In this document: positions 27,667 through 36,540 of the stretch, one piece after another
Position numbering within the stretch: position 1 is the stretch's first letter
Layout of the letters: each line of letters opens with the position of its first letter
Assembly (NCBI RefSeq): GCF_000335475.2
Contig: NZ_ANAH02000007.1
Coordinates: forward strand, 434,001 to 498,000
Reading direction: 5' to 3'
Length of the DNA: 64,000 nucleotides
Source of the DNA: Cystobacter fuscus DSM 2262
GTDB taxonomy: Bacteria; Myxococcota; Myxococcia; Myxococcales; Myxococcaceae
Notes under the pieces: generated by a model
Database searches by the model: none
What the model saw: only the letters and a program-made list of their open reading frames with translations
What the model was told of the DNA's origin: nothing
Translations under genes and position numbers: made by a program

Positions 27667-30600
27667 ATGCAATCCTTGAACGCTCTTCCTTCCAACGACG
27701 GACCCACGCTGACCCTCGGTATTCCCGGCTTCAGCTTCGAGGATCTCTACCGTCCGCGCGGGCTGCGCCGCCTGTCCGATCACTTCGACGCCCAGCTGGC
27801 CAAGGACGAGCCCGAGCTCTTCCAGACCTTCGACGCCTACCGCAAGGCGGGCGGCAAGGGCCTCGAGGGCCCCGCCGAGTCCGAGCTGCTCATCCGCGTG
27901 GCGCGCCACGTGGGCGCCTTCGTGTCCAAGCTCTTCGGCGTCGAGGCCGAGTCGGACCGGCTGGCGCGCTCGCTCAAGAGCGAGCTGCCCCTGTTCGACT
28001 TCAAGCGCGAGTTCATCACCCGCCGCGTGTTCAAGAAGGGCGCCACGGATCGCCCCTCGCTCGCCGAGTACCCGTCGCTGGACGCGCGGATGCGGCTGTT
28101 GCTGTCGCTCGCCTTCCCCGAGGCACTCGCGAGCGACGACGTGGAGCGCGCGCTGGCCGAGTCGCTGCTCACGCTGATGGATCTGGAGCGGTTGTTCTCC
28201 GGCACCTCCGGCAACCTGCCGCCCCTCACGCCCGAGCAGTCCGAGACGCTGCGCACCCGGTGGACGGGCCTGCGCGCCGCGCTGCTGTCGGCGCCCGAGG
28301 GCAAGGAGGCGTTCGGCTCCAGCCTGGTGCAGCAGGGCACGGACGAGGCGGAGCTGCAGTCGGTGCGCAACCTCTTGTCGCTGGCGGACCGCTGGACGTA
28401 CGCGCGCGCGCTGCACCCGGAGATGAAGGAGCTGTTCCACAAGTGGCCCACGCACCGGGTGCCCAAGCCGCTGGTGTTCGATCAGCTCGTGCAGCTCGAG
28501 CGGCCGGACCCGAACATGCCCGAGGCCACGCAGGGCTCGGAGCACCACCTGCGCTACCGCGACGGCTTCAAGCTGACGGACCCGCGCGGCACCCAGCGCG
28601 AGGTGATGGGCGAGGTGGACTACTGCGTCATCTGCCACGAGCGCAAGAAGGACTCGTGCTCCACGGGCTTCGTGGCGAAGGATCCGGTGGCCGAGGGCCA
28701 CACGTACAAGAAGAACCCGCTGGGCATTCCGCTCACCGGCTGTCCGCTGGACGAGCGCATCTCGGAGGCGCACGCGCTCAAGCGCGAGGGCCTGTCGGTG
28801 GGCGCGCTGGCCATGGTGATGCTGGACAACCCGATGTGCCCGGGCACCGGCCACCGCATCTGCAACGACTGCATGAAGGCGTGCGTCTTCCAGAAGCAGG
28901 AGCCGGTGAACATCCCCCTGGCGGAGACGGGCACGCTCACCGAGGTGCTGGCGCTGCCCTGGGGCTTTGAAATCTACGGCCTGCTCACGCGCTGGAATCC
29001 GCTCAACGTGCGCCGTCCGTACGCGCTGCCGTACGTGGGCCGCAACGTGCTCGTGGTGGGCATGGGCCCCGCGGGCTACACGCTCTCGCACTACCTGGTG
29101 AACGAGGGCTTTGGCGTGGTGGGCATCGACGGCCTGAAGATCGAGCCCTTCCCGGACGAGCTGGTGGGCCGCAACGGCAAGAAGCTCCTGCCCATCCACG
29201 ACTGGCGCGCCATCACCCACGAGCTGGACGAGCGCATCCAGGAGGGCTTCGGCGGCGTGTCCGAGTACGGCATCACCGTGCGCTGGGACAAGAACTTCCT
29301 CACCCTGCTCCACCTGACGCTCGAGCGGCGCGAGAACCTGCGCATCTACGGCGGCATCCGCTTCGGTGGCACGCTCACCATCGAGGACGCATGGAAGATG
29401 GGCTTTGATCACCTCGCGATCGCCGCGGGCGCGGGCAAGCCCACCATCATCGGGATGAAGAACAACCTCATCCGGGGCATCCGCAAGGCGAGCGACTTCC
29501 TCATGGCGCTGCAGCTCACGGGCGCCTTCAAGCGCGACTCGCTCACCAACCTCCAGGTGCGCCTGCCGGCCATCGTCATCGGCGGAGGCCTCACCGGCAT
29601 CGACACCGCCACGGAGCTGATGGCGTACTACCCGGTGCAGGTGGAGAAGACGCTGCTGCGGCACGAGCAGCTCGTGGCGGAGCTGGGCGAGGAGACGGTG
29701 CTCGCGCGGCTGGATCCCGAGGAGAAGGCGACCTACCTCACCTTCCTGGAGCATGGCCGGGCGGTGCGCGCCGAGCGCGAGGGCGCCAAGGCCGAGGGAC
29801 GGGCGCCGGACTTCATCCGGCTGGTGCGCGGCTGGGGCGGCGTGAGCCTGGTGTACCGCCGTGGACTCACCGAGTCGCCCGCCTACCGCCTCAACCACGA
29901 GGAGGTGTCCAAGGCGCTCGAGGAGGGCATCCGCTTCATCGAGCGCATGAGCCCGGTGGAGGCGCTGGCGGACGAGAAGGGCGCGGTGCGGGCGCTGCGC
30001 TTCGAGCGCATGGTGACGAAGGAGGGCAAGCTGCGCGGCAGCGGCGAGTTCTTCGAGATGCCCGCGCGCACGGTGTGCGTGGCGGCCGGCACGGCGCCCA
30101 ACGTCACCTACGAGAAGGAGTACCCGGGCACCTTCGAGCTGGACGAGAACAAGGAGTACTTCCGCAGCTACGAGCTGGCCGAGTCCCCCGAGGGCTTCTC
30201 GCTCGCGCAGGTGCAGCCCGTGGAGGACATCGGCGTGAAGACGGGCTTCTTCACCTCGTACCGCAAGGACGGCCACTTCATCTCCTACTTCGGAGACAAC
30301 CACCCCACCTACGCGGGCAACGTGGTGAAGGCCATGGCGAGCGCGAAGGACGGCTACCCCGAGGTGGCGCGGCTGTACGCGAAGGAAGTGGCGGCGCTGG
30401 ACTTCAATGACGAGCTGGCGCAGGCGCGGCGCGACGAGAAGCTGGCGGCGCACTTCGGCAAGCTGGACGAGGCGCTGCTCGCGCGCGTGGTGACGGTCAA
30501 CCGGCTCACGCCCACCATCGTGGAGGTGGTGGTGAAGGCGCCCTTCGCCGCGCAGCACTTCGAGCCCGGCCAGTTCTACCGGCTGCAGAACTTCGAGCGC

Positions 30601-31455
30601 AGCGCGACGGTGGTGGACGGAGTCCGGCTCACCATGGAGGGCCTGGCGCTCACGGGCGCGTGGGTGGACAAGGAGAAGGGGCTCATGGGCACCATCGTGC
30701 TGGAGATGGGCTCCTCGTCCCGACTGTGCGCGGCGCTCAAGCCGGGTGAGCCGGTGGTGGTGATGGGACCCACGGGCGCGCCCACGGAGATTCCGCACAA
30801 CGAGACGGTGTTGCTGGTGGGTGGAGGCCTCGGCAACGCGGTGCTCTTCTCCATCGCGCGCTCGCTGCGCGCGGCCGGGTGCAAGGTGGTGTACTTCGCC
30901 GGCTTCCGTCAGCGCGCGGACGTCTTCAAGCACGAGGAGATCGAGGCCTCCACGGACCAGGTGGTGTGGTCGGTGGACGCGGGCGACATCATCGAGCCGC
31001 GGCGTCCCCAGGACTCGTCCTTCCGGGGCAACGTGGTGCAGGCGATGCTCGCCTACGCCAAGGGCGAGCTGAGCAAGAAGCCCCTGGTCTCCTTCAGCCA
31101 GGTGGACCGCATCATCGCCATCGGCTCGGACCGGATGATGCGCGCGGTGCAGGAGGCCCGGCACGGGGTGCTCCAGCCCTACCTCAAGCCCGAGCACGAG
31201 GCGATCGGCTCCATCAACTCGCCCATGCAGTGCATGATGAAGGAGATCTGCGCGCAGTGCCTGCAGCGGCACGTGGATCCCAAGACGGGCAAGGAGACGT
31301 GGGTGTTCTCCTGCTTCAACCAGGATCAGCGCCTGGACGAGGTGGACTTCGCCAACCTCAACCAGCGGCTGCGCGGCAACACGGTCCTGGAGAAGATGTC
31401 GGACCTGTACCTGGCGCAGCTGCTCAAGAAGGTGCCGGGCCTGCGCCGCGTGTAG
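27667..31455 (+). CDS. Nfn-like flavin/iron-sulfur oxidoreductase fusion
   Basis: 1262 residues from ATG 27667 (a TTG five codons upstream is possible). About 310 N-terminal residues are unrecognised. A Cys-rich segment follows (YCVICHERKKDSC near 319; CPGTGHRICNDCMKAC near 390), then a GltD-like FAD/NAD(P) domain (VLVVGMGPAGYTLSHYL near 461; AIVIGGGLTGIDTA near 637). The C-terminal third is PyrK/ferredoxin-reductase-like, with FEPGQFYRLQNF, NAD site LLVGGGLGNAVLFSIA and a final Cys set (CMMKEICAQCLQRH...FSCF). This is the NfnB plus NfnA layout in one chain and probably transfers electrons between NAD(P)H and another carrier. Confidence 0.82.
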   Translation: MQSLNALPSNDGPTLTLGIPGFSFEDLYRPRGLRRLSDHFDAQLAKDEPELFQTFDAYRKAGGKGLEGPAESELLIRVARHVGAFVSKLFGVEAESDRLARSLKSELPLFDFKREFITRRVFKKGATDRPSLAEYPSLDARMRLLLSLAFPEALASDDVERALAESLLTLMDLERLFSGTSGNLPPLTPEQSETLRTRWTGLRAALLSAPEGKEAFGSSLVQQGTDEAELQSVRNLLSLADRWTYARALHPEMKELFHKWPTHRVPKPLVFDQLVQLERPDPNMPEATQGSEHHLRYRDGFKLTDPRGTQREVMGEVDYCVICHERKKDSCSTGFVAKDPVAEGHTYKKNPLGIPLTGCPLDERISEAHALKREGLSVGALAMVMLDNPMCPGTGHRICNDCMKACVFQKQEPVNIPLAETGTLTEVLALPWGFEIYGLLTRWNPLNVRRPYALPYVGRNVLVVGMGPAGYTLSHYLVNEGFGVVGIDGLKIEPFPDELVGRNGKKLLPIHDWRAITHELDERIQEGFGGVSEYGITVRWDKNFLTLLHLTLERRENLRIYGGIRFGGTLTIEDAWKMGFDHLAIAAGAGKPTIIGMKNNLIRGIRKASDFLMALQLTGAFKRDSLTNLQVRLPAIVIGGGLTGIDTATELMAYYPVQVEKTLLRHEQLVAELGEETVLARLDPEEKATYLTFLEHGRAVRAEREGAKAEGRAPDFIRLVRGWGGVSLVYRRGLTESPAYRLNHEEVSKALEEGIRFIERMSPVEALADEKGAVRALRFERMVTKEGKLRGSGEFFEMPARTVCVAAGTAPNVTYEKEYPGTFELDENKEYFRSYELAESPEGFSLAQVQPVEDIGVKTGFFTSYRKDGHFISYFGDNHPTYAGNVVKAMASAKDGYPEVARLYAKEVAALDFNDELAQARRDEKLAAHFGKLDEALLARVVTVNRLTPTIVEVVVKAPFAAQHFEPGQFYRLQNFERSATVVDGVRLTMEGLALTGAWVDKEKGLMGTIVLEMGSSSRLCAALKPGEPVVVMGPTGAPTEIPHNETVLLVGGGLGNAVLFSIARSLRAAGCKVVYFAGFRQRADVFKHEEIEASTDQVVWSVDAGDIIEPRRPQDSSFRGNVVQAMLAYAKGELSKKPLVSFSQVDRIIAIGSDRMMRAVQEARHGVLQPYLKPEHEAIGSINSPMQCMMKEICAQCLQRHVDPKTGKETWVFSCFNQDQRLDEVDFANLNQRLRGNTVLEKMSDLYLAQLLKKVPGLRRV

Positions 31456-31463
31456 GCCCTCGT

Positions 31464-31493
31464 GTAGGCACCACTGGGGGGTTGGGCGCCTAC
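31464..31493. terminator. Dyad between convergent genes
   Basis: GTAGGC (31464-31469) and GCCTAC (31488-31493) frame an 18-nt interior with further G/C pairing. It lies between the stops of the oxidoreductase and the lipoprotein gene and just overlaps the latter. It is a weak bidirectional terminator candidate. Confidence 0.3.
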
Positions 31494-32179
31494 TGGGCCC
31501 TGCCCCCGAACGAGCGGAGCATGTCCTGGTAGTTGGTCATCAGGTCCTGCTCCCGGGTGAGCACCAGGTCCACGTTGGCGTCCCCGTGGACCTTGCGCAC
31601 CGAGGCGAGCTTCTCCGTCTCCTGCAGGCGCAGGCGCATGGCGTCGATCTGCGGCGCCAGCTCCGCGGCCTGCTCGGGCTTGAGCCGGGCCTGCATCTGC
31701 TCGAGCTTCTGGAGTTCGCCGGACAGGTCCAGCATGGCCGCCATGTGCCGCTGGGTGATGACGTCCATCACCAGCGAGCCGATGCGGTTGACGTCCTGCT
31801 CGCTCAAGCCCACGTCGCGGCGCGCCTTGTCCTCGAGCTCCGCCTTGCTCTCGATGGCCTTCATGGACTCGGACAGGCGGCCCTGGCCCTGGGCAGGGGT
31901 GCCGGGAGCCTCCTGGAAGCGGGCCCGGGCCGCCTGGAGCTCCCGGGCCACGGCGGCGTAGGCCGACTGCACCGTGCGCTGGTAGCTCACATAGGCGTCC
32001 AGCTTCTCCCGCGTCAGCACATAGGGCTTGCTGTCATCGAAGGGGTCGGCGCCCGTGCCCGGCGCCTCCTCCCGGCCGGCCTCCGCCTCCTGCCTCGGCC
32101 CGGCCGTGGCGGCGGGCTCCTCCTTCTTGCATCCGGACAACAGGCCAGCGGCGAACACCACCCACAACACCTTGCGCAT
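31490..32179 (-). CDS. Hypothetical lipoprotein, helical
   Basis: 229 residues. The signal peptide has lipobox LLSGC (MRKVLWVVFAAGLLSGC); the KK after Cys does not give an Asp+2 inner-membrane retention signal. A charged low-complexity stretch follows, then two long amphipathic helices (about residues 60-120 and 140-215) with coiled-coil character. It ends in a Gln/Arg-rich tail. No enzymatic motif is seen. It is divergent from sixA across 223 bp. Confidence 0.75.
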   Translation of the reverse strand: MRKVLWVVFAAGLLSGCKKEEPAATAGPRQEAEAGREEAPGTGADPFDDSKPYVLTREKLDAYVSYQRTVQSAYAAVARELQAARARFQEAPGTPAQGQGRLSESMKAIESKAELEDKARRDVGLSEQDVNRIGSLVMDVITQRHMAAMLDLSGELQKLEQMQARLKPEQAAELAPQIDAMRLRLQETEKLASVRKVHGDANVDLVLTREQDLMTNYQDMLRSFGGRAQ

Positions 32180-32365
32180 CCAGGGGCCTCCTGGGGGGCG
32201 TACCTACCCCATCGAGCAAAAGGGCGCAGTATAGGGGCTCCCCGGCCGCCGCGGGGCTGGAGTCGGACCGGCCGGAGATGCTCTGGCTGCCTGCTGGCCA
32301 GCGGGCAAGGCCCCAACATCCAACAATCGCCGCATTACCTTTGACCAACCCATTCGCGGTCGTGT

Positions 32366-32381
32366 ACGAACCGCGGTTCGT
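32366..32381. promoter_or_regulatory. Perfect 16-bp palindrome upstream of sixA
   Basis: ACGAACCGCGGTTCGT is an exact palindrome ending 21 nt before the sixA start. A TTGACC (-35-like) at 32341-32346 would place a -10 element inside or next to it. It is a probable operator, but the cognate regulator is unknown. Confidence 0.5.
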
Positions 32382-32402
32382 TCAGGTAGCGGTGGAGGCA
32401 CC

Positions 32403-32912
32403 TTGAGGATCTTCCTGGTAAGGCACGGAGAGGCGGACGCGGAGGCCCCCGAGGGACTCGGCGACGAGGCTCGCGCGCTCACTGCCAAGGCCCGAGCCAA
32501 CACGGCCGCGCATTTCGCGTCGCTGGCGGAGCGCATCGGTACAGTCTCGCTCGTGCTCACGAGCCCACTGGTGCGCACGGTACAGACGGCGCAAATGCTC
32601 TCCACCTCCCTCAAGCACGAGGGGCCGCTGCGGGTGCACCGCTGCCTCCTGCCGGACATGCCGGTGGGAGCCGTGACGCCCGTCATCGACGAGCACGCGG
32701 GCGAGAACATCATCCTCGTGGGCCATCAGCCCTCCATGGGCGCCCTGGCCACCCACCTGCTCGGGATGCAGTCGTTCCCCAAGCAGGTGAGCCCCGGCAC
32801 CGTCATCGCCATCGAGCGCCCGGACGTCACCGAGCCCGGAGTCGCTCCCGCTCCCGCGAAGCTGCTCTTCTTCGCCTCGCCGGGCCAGCAGCTCATCGAC
32901 GTCCTCCAGTAG
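32403..32912 (+). CDS. sixA: Phosphohistidine phosphatase SixA
   Basis: 169 residues from a TTG start; GGTGGAGG lies 4 nt before it and no ATG is available. The histidine phosphatase signature LVRHGEA is at the N-terminus, a second conserved Arg is in LTSPLVRTVQTA, and the second catalytic His is in LVGHQPSM. The short length and lack of extra domains fit SixA, which removes phosphate from histidine in phosphotransfer proteins. cyaY follows after 5 bp and is likely co-transcribed. Confidence 0.88.
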   Translation: MRIFLVRHGEADAEAPEGLGDEARALTAKARANTAAHFASLAERIGTVSLVLTSPLVRTVQTAQMLSTSLKHEGPLRVHRCLLPDMPVGAVTPVIDEHAGENIILVGHQPSMGALATHLLGMQSFPKQVSPGTVIAIERPDVTEPGVAPAPAKLLFFASPGQQLIDVLQ

Positions 32913-32917
32913 CGTCG

Positions 32918-33250
32918 ATGATGGACGAAGCCACCTACAACCAGCTCGTGGCGGGGGCGTTCAAGCGCATCCTCGCCGCCGCGGACGGGATTGATCCCGA
33001 CGTGCTGGAGGCCGAGAGCACGGGCGACATGGTGACGCTCACCAGTGCCTCGCGCGAGAAGTGCATCGTCAACACCCAGCGCGCCGTGCGGCAGATCTGG
33101 GTCGCCGGCCGCGGGCAGGGCATCCACTTCTCCTACGAGCCCACCCGAGGCCTCTGGCTGGACGACAAGGGCAAGGGGCTCGAGTTGTTCCGCTTCGTGG
33201 CGGACGTCGTCCAGGACATCTCCGGCGAGCCGCTCACCTACCGCGCCTGA
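32918..33250 (+). CDS. cyaY: Frataxin-like iron-binding protein CyaY
   Basis: 110 residues, the full length of bacterial frataxin. The acidic first helix region (DEATYNQLVAGAFKRILAAAD) and the strands IVNTQRAVRQIWVAGRGQGIHF and WLDDKGKGLELFRFV match CyaY. It modulates iron delivery to, or the activity of, the Fe-S assembly machinery. It lies in an operon with sixA; no isc or suf genes are nearby. ATG 32918 or the adjacent ATG 32921 may start it. Confidence 0.88.
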   Translation: MMDEATYNQLVAGAFKRILAAADGIDPDVLEAESTGDMVTLTSASREKCIVNTQRAVRQIWVAGRGQGIHFSYEPTRGLWLDDKGKGLELFRFVADVVQDISGEPLTYRA

Positions 33251-33265
33251 CGGGAAGCACCGAGG

Positions 33266-33300
33266 GCCCCCTCCCCCACCCGTGGGAGGGAGAGGGGGGC
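33266..33300. terminator. GC-rich hairpin between convergent cyaY and the receiver/GGDEF gene
   Basis: GCCCCCTC (33266-33273) pairs with GAGGGGGGC (33292-33300) with one bulge, and inner CCCAC/GTGGG pairs as well. It is placed exactly between two facing stop codons, so it could serve both directions. There is no T-run. Confidence 0.45.
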
Positions 33301-33303
33301 ACC

Positions 33304-34299
33304 CTACTCCGGAGGCGTCTCCGGGGCGGCGTCCAGGACCACGGTCTCAGTGGGCTCCGAGGCCGCTGGCGCGGCGGGCTCCGAGGCCACCGGACGCCCC
33401 TCGACGCGATCTCCGCCGCTCGCCTGCGCGCGGCGCAGAGCCTCGCCCGCCTCCTTCATCAGGCTGCCAAAGCTCACCTGGGCCTGGCCCTTGGCCGCCG
33501 ACGGCTCGAACACCGCGAGCCCCAGCGACGCCGTGAGGCCCTGGACGGACTCCACCTGCTTGACGCGCTGGAGCAACCGCTCCGCCACCACCAGGGCCCC
33601 TTCATAGGGCGTATAGGGCAGGAAGATGATGAAGCGCCCCTCGGCGAAGGGCACCGCCACGTCGATGTCCCGCAGGCCGTCGCTGATGCGCCGGAGCATC
33701 TCCGCCAGCGCGGACGTGCGCACCGGGGGCGGCAGCGACGCGAGCTTCTCCGCGTAGCGATCCGGCTCCAGGAGCAGGTAGGCGATGGGGTAGCGGTAGC
33801 GGCGGCTGCGTTTGACTTCCATGAAGAGCAGCCGCTTGAAGAACTCCAGGTCCGACAGCGGCGCCGTCGCCTCGCGGCGGTTGCCCTGGTGCTGCAACAG
33901 CTGCATCTCGGTGCGCACCACCGACACCGCCTCGCGCGCCTTGGCGAGTTGGATCATCAAGCTCACGCACGACACCACGGTGGCGCGCTTGAGGGGCCCC
34001 ACCAGGCACGCCTCGGCTCCGGCGGAGGCCGAGCGCGTCTCGGGGCTCTCCTCCTCCGGCAGGTAGAGCAGCAGCACCGGCGTCCCCGGCAGCTCCTCCT
34101 TCACCTGCCGGCAGAGGCCCTCCCCGTCGAAGCTCTCCGTGACGGACGACAACACGAGCACGGGCGCCAGCTCGCGCACCCGCTCCAGGGCCTCCTGGAG
34201 GGCGCTGGCCACCAACACCTCGTGGCCGGCGCCCTCCAGGAAGCGGCGCAGCGCCCCGGCCACCGCGACCGAGGGCTCCGCGACGAGGACCAGCGCCAT
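33304..34299 (-). CDS. Degenerate receiver plus degenerate GGDEF protein
   Basis: 331 residues. The N-terminal domain (1-120) has the receiver fold pattern, but the phospho-acceptor position is serine (VLVLSSV, about residues 48-53) and the acidic pair is reduced to AEPS. The second domain (about 150-275) aligns with GGDEF proteins but has AEGRF in place of GGDEF (VPFAEGRFIIFLP), so no cyclase activity is expected. The tail is Pro/Ala/Glu-rich. The start is 1 bp after the frr stop, so it is made with pyrH-frr. It may act as a phosphorylation-independent signalling or binding protein. Confidence 0.82.
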   Translation of the reverse strand: MALVLVAEPSVAVAGALRRFLEGAGHEVLVASALQEALERVRELAPVLVLSSVTESFDGEGLCRQVKEELPGTPVLLLYLPEEESPETRSASAGAEACLVGPLKRATVVSCVSLMIQLAKAREAVSVVRTEMQLLQHQGNRREATAPLSDLEFFKRLLFMEVKRSRRYRYPIAYLLLEPDRYAEKLASLPPPVRTSALAEMLRRISDGLRDIDVAVPFAEGRFIIFLPYTPYEGALVVAERLLQRVKQVESVQGLTASLGLAVFEPSAAKGQAQVSFGSLMKEAGEALRRAQASGGDRVEGRPVASEPAAPAASEPTETVVLDAAPETPPE

Positions 34300-34300
34300 C

Positions 34301-34855
34301 TCAGACCTCCATCACTTCCTTCTCCTTCTTGGAGATGATCTCGTCGACCTTCTTCACGCCGTCGTCCGTCTCCTTCTGCACCTTGTCCGTCAGGCGCTTG
34401 GAGTCGTCCTCGGTGATCTTCTTGTCCTTGAGCTGCGCCTTGAGCGCCTCGTTGGCGTCGCGGCGGATGTTGCGGATGGCGACCTTGTGGTCCTCGCCCT
34501 TGGTCTTCACCTGCTTGGCGATCTCCTTGCGCCGCTCCTCGGTGAGCGGGGGGAAGGGCAGGCGGATGACCTCGCCGTCGTTCATCGGGTTGATGCCGAG
34601 GTTGGCCTCGCGGATGGCCTTTTCAATATCCTTGAGGACGCTCTTCTCCCAGGGCTTGATGATGATGAGCCGGGGCTCGGGAGAAGTGATGTTGGCCACG
34701 CCGCTCAGGGGCGTGGGGGTGCCGTAGTAGTCCACCCGGATGCCGTCCAGCAGGTTGGGACTGGCACGGCCGGTGCGCACCTTGGTGAGCTCCTTCTTGA
34801 GATCATCGAGCGTCTTGTCGATACGGCTCTTCAGGTCGGTCACGACGTCTGCCAT
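34301..34855 (-). CDS. frr: Ribosome recycling factor
   Basis: 184 residues, the standard length. N-terminal helix with VRTGRASPNLLDGIRVDYYGTPTPL and the C-terminal IRNIRRDANEALK region match Frr. With EF-G it splits the post-termination ribosome. It is 34 bp after pyrH on the same strand in the conserved pyrH-frr order, with a GGAG site before the start. The final codons contain the ribosome binding site (GGAGG) for the next gene. Confidence 0.97.
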   Translation of the reverse strand: MADVVTDLKSRIDKTLDDLKKELTKVRTGRASPNLLDGIRVDYYGTPTPLSGVANITSPEPRLIIIKPWEKSVLKDIEKAIREANLGINPMNDGEVIRLPFPPLTEERRKEIAKQVKTKGEDHKVAIRNIRRDANEALKAQLKDKKITEDDSKRLTDKVQKETDDGVKKVDEIISKKEKEVMEV

Positions 34856-34889
34856 GTGCAGGTCTCCTTAGCGAAGCGTCCGTACTGCC

Positions 34890-35642
34890 TCAGGCCCAGG
34901 CGGTCTCGCCCACACCCACCAGCGTGCCAATGTCCCCGAGCTGCCCCAGGATCGCCTTGGCGATGTTGCCGCGCTGGGTCAGGTCGAACACGATGATGGG
35001 CAGCTTGTTGTCCATGCAGAGCGAGATGGCGGTGGAGTCCATCACGTTCAGGTTCTGCTGAAGGACGTCCATGTAGGTGAGCGTCCGGTAGCGGCGCGCC
35101 GCGGGATCCTTCTTGGGATCCGCGTTGTAGACCCCGTCCACCTTGGTGGCCTTGAGGATGACCTCGGCGTTGATCTCCATGGCGCGCAGGGAGGCGGCGG
35201 TGTCGGTGGTGAAGTAGGGGTTGCCGGTGCCGGCGGCGAAGATGACGATGCGGCCCTTCTCCAGGTGGCGCACGGCGCGCCGGCGGATGTAGGGCTCGGC
35301 GATCTGCTCCATCTTGATGGCCGAGAGCACGCGCGTGTGGCAGCCCTGCTTCTCCAGCGCGTCCTGCAGCGCCATGGAGTTGATGCAGGTGGCGAGCATG
35401 CCCATGTAGTCGGCGCTCGCGCGGTCCATGCCCTCGGTGGAGCCGGCCACGCCGCGGAAGATGTTGCCTCCGCCGATGACCACGGCCATCTCCACGCCGG
35501 CCTGCACCACCTCCTTCAACTCCGAGGCGATGCGCGTGAGCGTGGGCGGGTGGATACCGTACTTCCCTTCACCCATCAGGGCTTCGCCAGACAGCTTGAG
35601 CAGGATGCGCTTGTAACGAGGCGACGAGGCTGGAGCGGACAT
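34890..35642 (-). CDS. pyrH: UMP kinase
   Basis: 250 residues. Amino-acid-kinase fold with [23 protein letters not shown], and [16 protein letters not shown], all diagnostic of PyrH. It phosphorylates UMP to UDP using ATP and feeds pyrimidine nucleotide synthesis. It is usually hexameric and regulated by GTP and UTP. It follows tsf but is separated by a 167-bp gap with a strong hairpin, so it probably has its own promoter. Confidence 0.97.
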   Translation of the reverse strand: MSAPASSPRYKRILLKLSGEALMGEGKYGIHPPTLTRIASELKEVVQAGVEMAVVIGGGNIFRGVAGSTEGMDRASADYMGMLATCINSMALQDALEKQGCHTRVLSAIKMEQIAEPYIRRRAVRHLEKGRIVIFAAGTGNPYFTTDTAASLRAMEINAEVILKATKVDGVYNADPKKDPAARRYRTLTYMDVLQQNLNVMDSTAISLCMDNKLPIIVFDLTQRGNIAKAILGQLGDIGTLVGVGETAWA

Positions 35643-35739
35643 TGGCCCCGCTTCTATCCCCTCGCCCCGGCCGCATCAACGCCGGAGTGCCCCGGGCGTC
35701 CGCCAGAAAGCCCTTGGGCGCGGCGAGCGTGCAAATGAA

Positions 35740-35782
35740 GAGGGCCGCGCCGCCCGGGGCTTCCCCGGGAGACACGGCCCTC
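35740..35782 (-). terminator. Two-tier hairpin after tsf
   Basis: On the minus strand the outer arms GAGGGCCG/CGGCCCTC (8 bp) enclose a perfect inner CCCGGGG/CCCCGGG stem. The sequence leaving the hairpin is TTCATTTG, moderately T-rich. It begins 28 nt after the tsf stop. A second 6-bp stem (35787-35802) lies between it and the stop. Confidence 0.7.
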
Positions 35783-35809
35783 GTCCGCCTCCTCGCGGAG
35801 GCAAGGGGC

Positions 35810-36463
35810 TCAGGCCTGGCCGAGCGTCTTGGCCACTTCGGCCGCCAGGTCGTCCTTCTTCTTCTCGATGCCGGCACCCACCTCGAAGCGGACGAAGCGG
35901 CGCACGGCGACCTTCTCGCCAATCTTCGCGGCGCGCTCGTTGATCATCTCGCCGACCTTCTTCTTGTCGTCCTTCACCCAGAGCTGGTCCACGAGGCACA
36001 CCTGCTCGTAGTACTTCTCCACCTTGCCCACGAGGATCTTGTCCCACATGGCCTCGGGCTTGCCCTGCTGCTTGAGCAGCTCGCGCTGGATTTCCTTCTC
36101 CTTGTCCAGCTTGTCGGTGGCGACTTCCTCGCGGCGCACGTACTGGGGGTTGGCCGCGGCGATGTGCATGGCCACGTCCTTCACCAGATCCTGGAAGTCG
36201 GGGTTGCGGGCGACGAAGTCCGTCTCGCAGTTGACCTCCACGAGCACGCCGATCCGGCCGCCGTGGATGTAGGAGCCGATGAGGCCCTCGGCCGCCACGC
36301 GGCCTTCCTTGCTGCCCGCCTTGGCGATGCCCTTCTTGCGCAGCCACTCCTCGGCCTTCACGAAGTCACCCGCGGACTCGGCGAGCGCCTTCTTGCAATC
36401 CATCAAGCCCGCGCCGGTCTTCTCGCGGAGTTCCTTCACCATCGTGGCGCTGACCTCGGCCAT
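35810..36463 (-). CDS. tsf: Elongation factor Ts
   Basis: 217 residues, the compact form. The N-terminal UBA-like helix pair has VKELREKTGAGLMDCKKAL. The Tu-contacting TDFVARNPDFQDLV and the C-terminal VRRFVRFEVGAGIEKKKDDLA are all present. It exchanges GDP for GTP on EF-Tu. It follows rpsB, with an intrinsic terminator in the 152-bp gap, so its expression depends on read-through or a separate promoter. Confidence 0.97.
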   Translation of the reverse strand: MAEVSATMVKELREKTGAGLMDCKKALAESAGDFVKAEEWLRKKGIAKAGSKEGRVAAEGLIGSYIHGGRIGVLVEVNCETDFVARNPDFQDLVKDVAMHIAAANPQYVRREEVATDKLDKEKEIQRELLKQQGKPEAMWDKILVGKVEKYYEQVCLVDQLWVKDDKKKVGEMINERAAKIGEKVAVRRFVRFEVGAGIEKKKDDLAAEVAKTLGQA

Positions 36464-36540
36464 GTTCGTCTCCAGGGGCCTCTCCGGATGCCTGGGTGGC
36501 GGGAGGGGCGATTGAGGTTGTCAGGGGTGCTGCGGTTGAA

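Noticed and set aside
27424-31272. 1282-codon minus-strand open frame opposite the large oxidoreductase
   Set aside because: Low-complexity His/Leu/Arg/Val composition typical of an antisense shadow; the plus frame carries flavin and cluster motifs.
32366-32392. LexA box upstream of sixA (contains GTTCAGG)
   Set aside because: Only the right half matches the Myxococcus consensus (about 11 of 17); the 16-bp palindrome explains the site better.
33266-33300. Start of a new repeat family at the cyaY end
   Set aside because: A single GC-rich hairpin between convergent genes is more simply a terminator.
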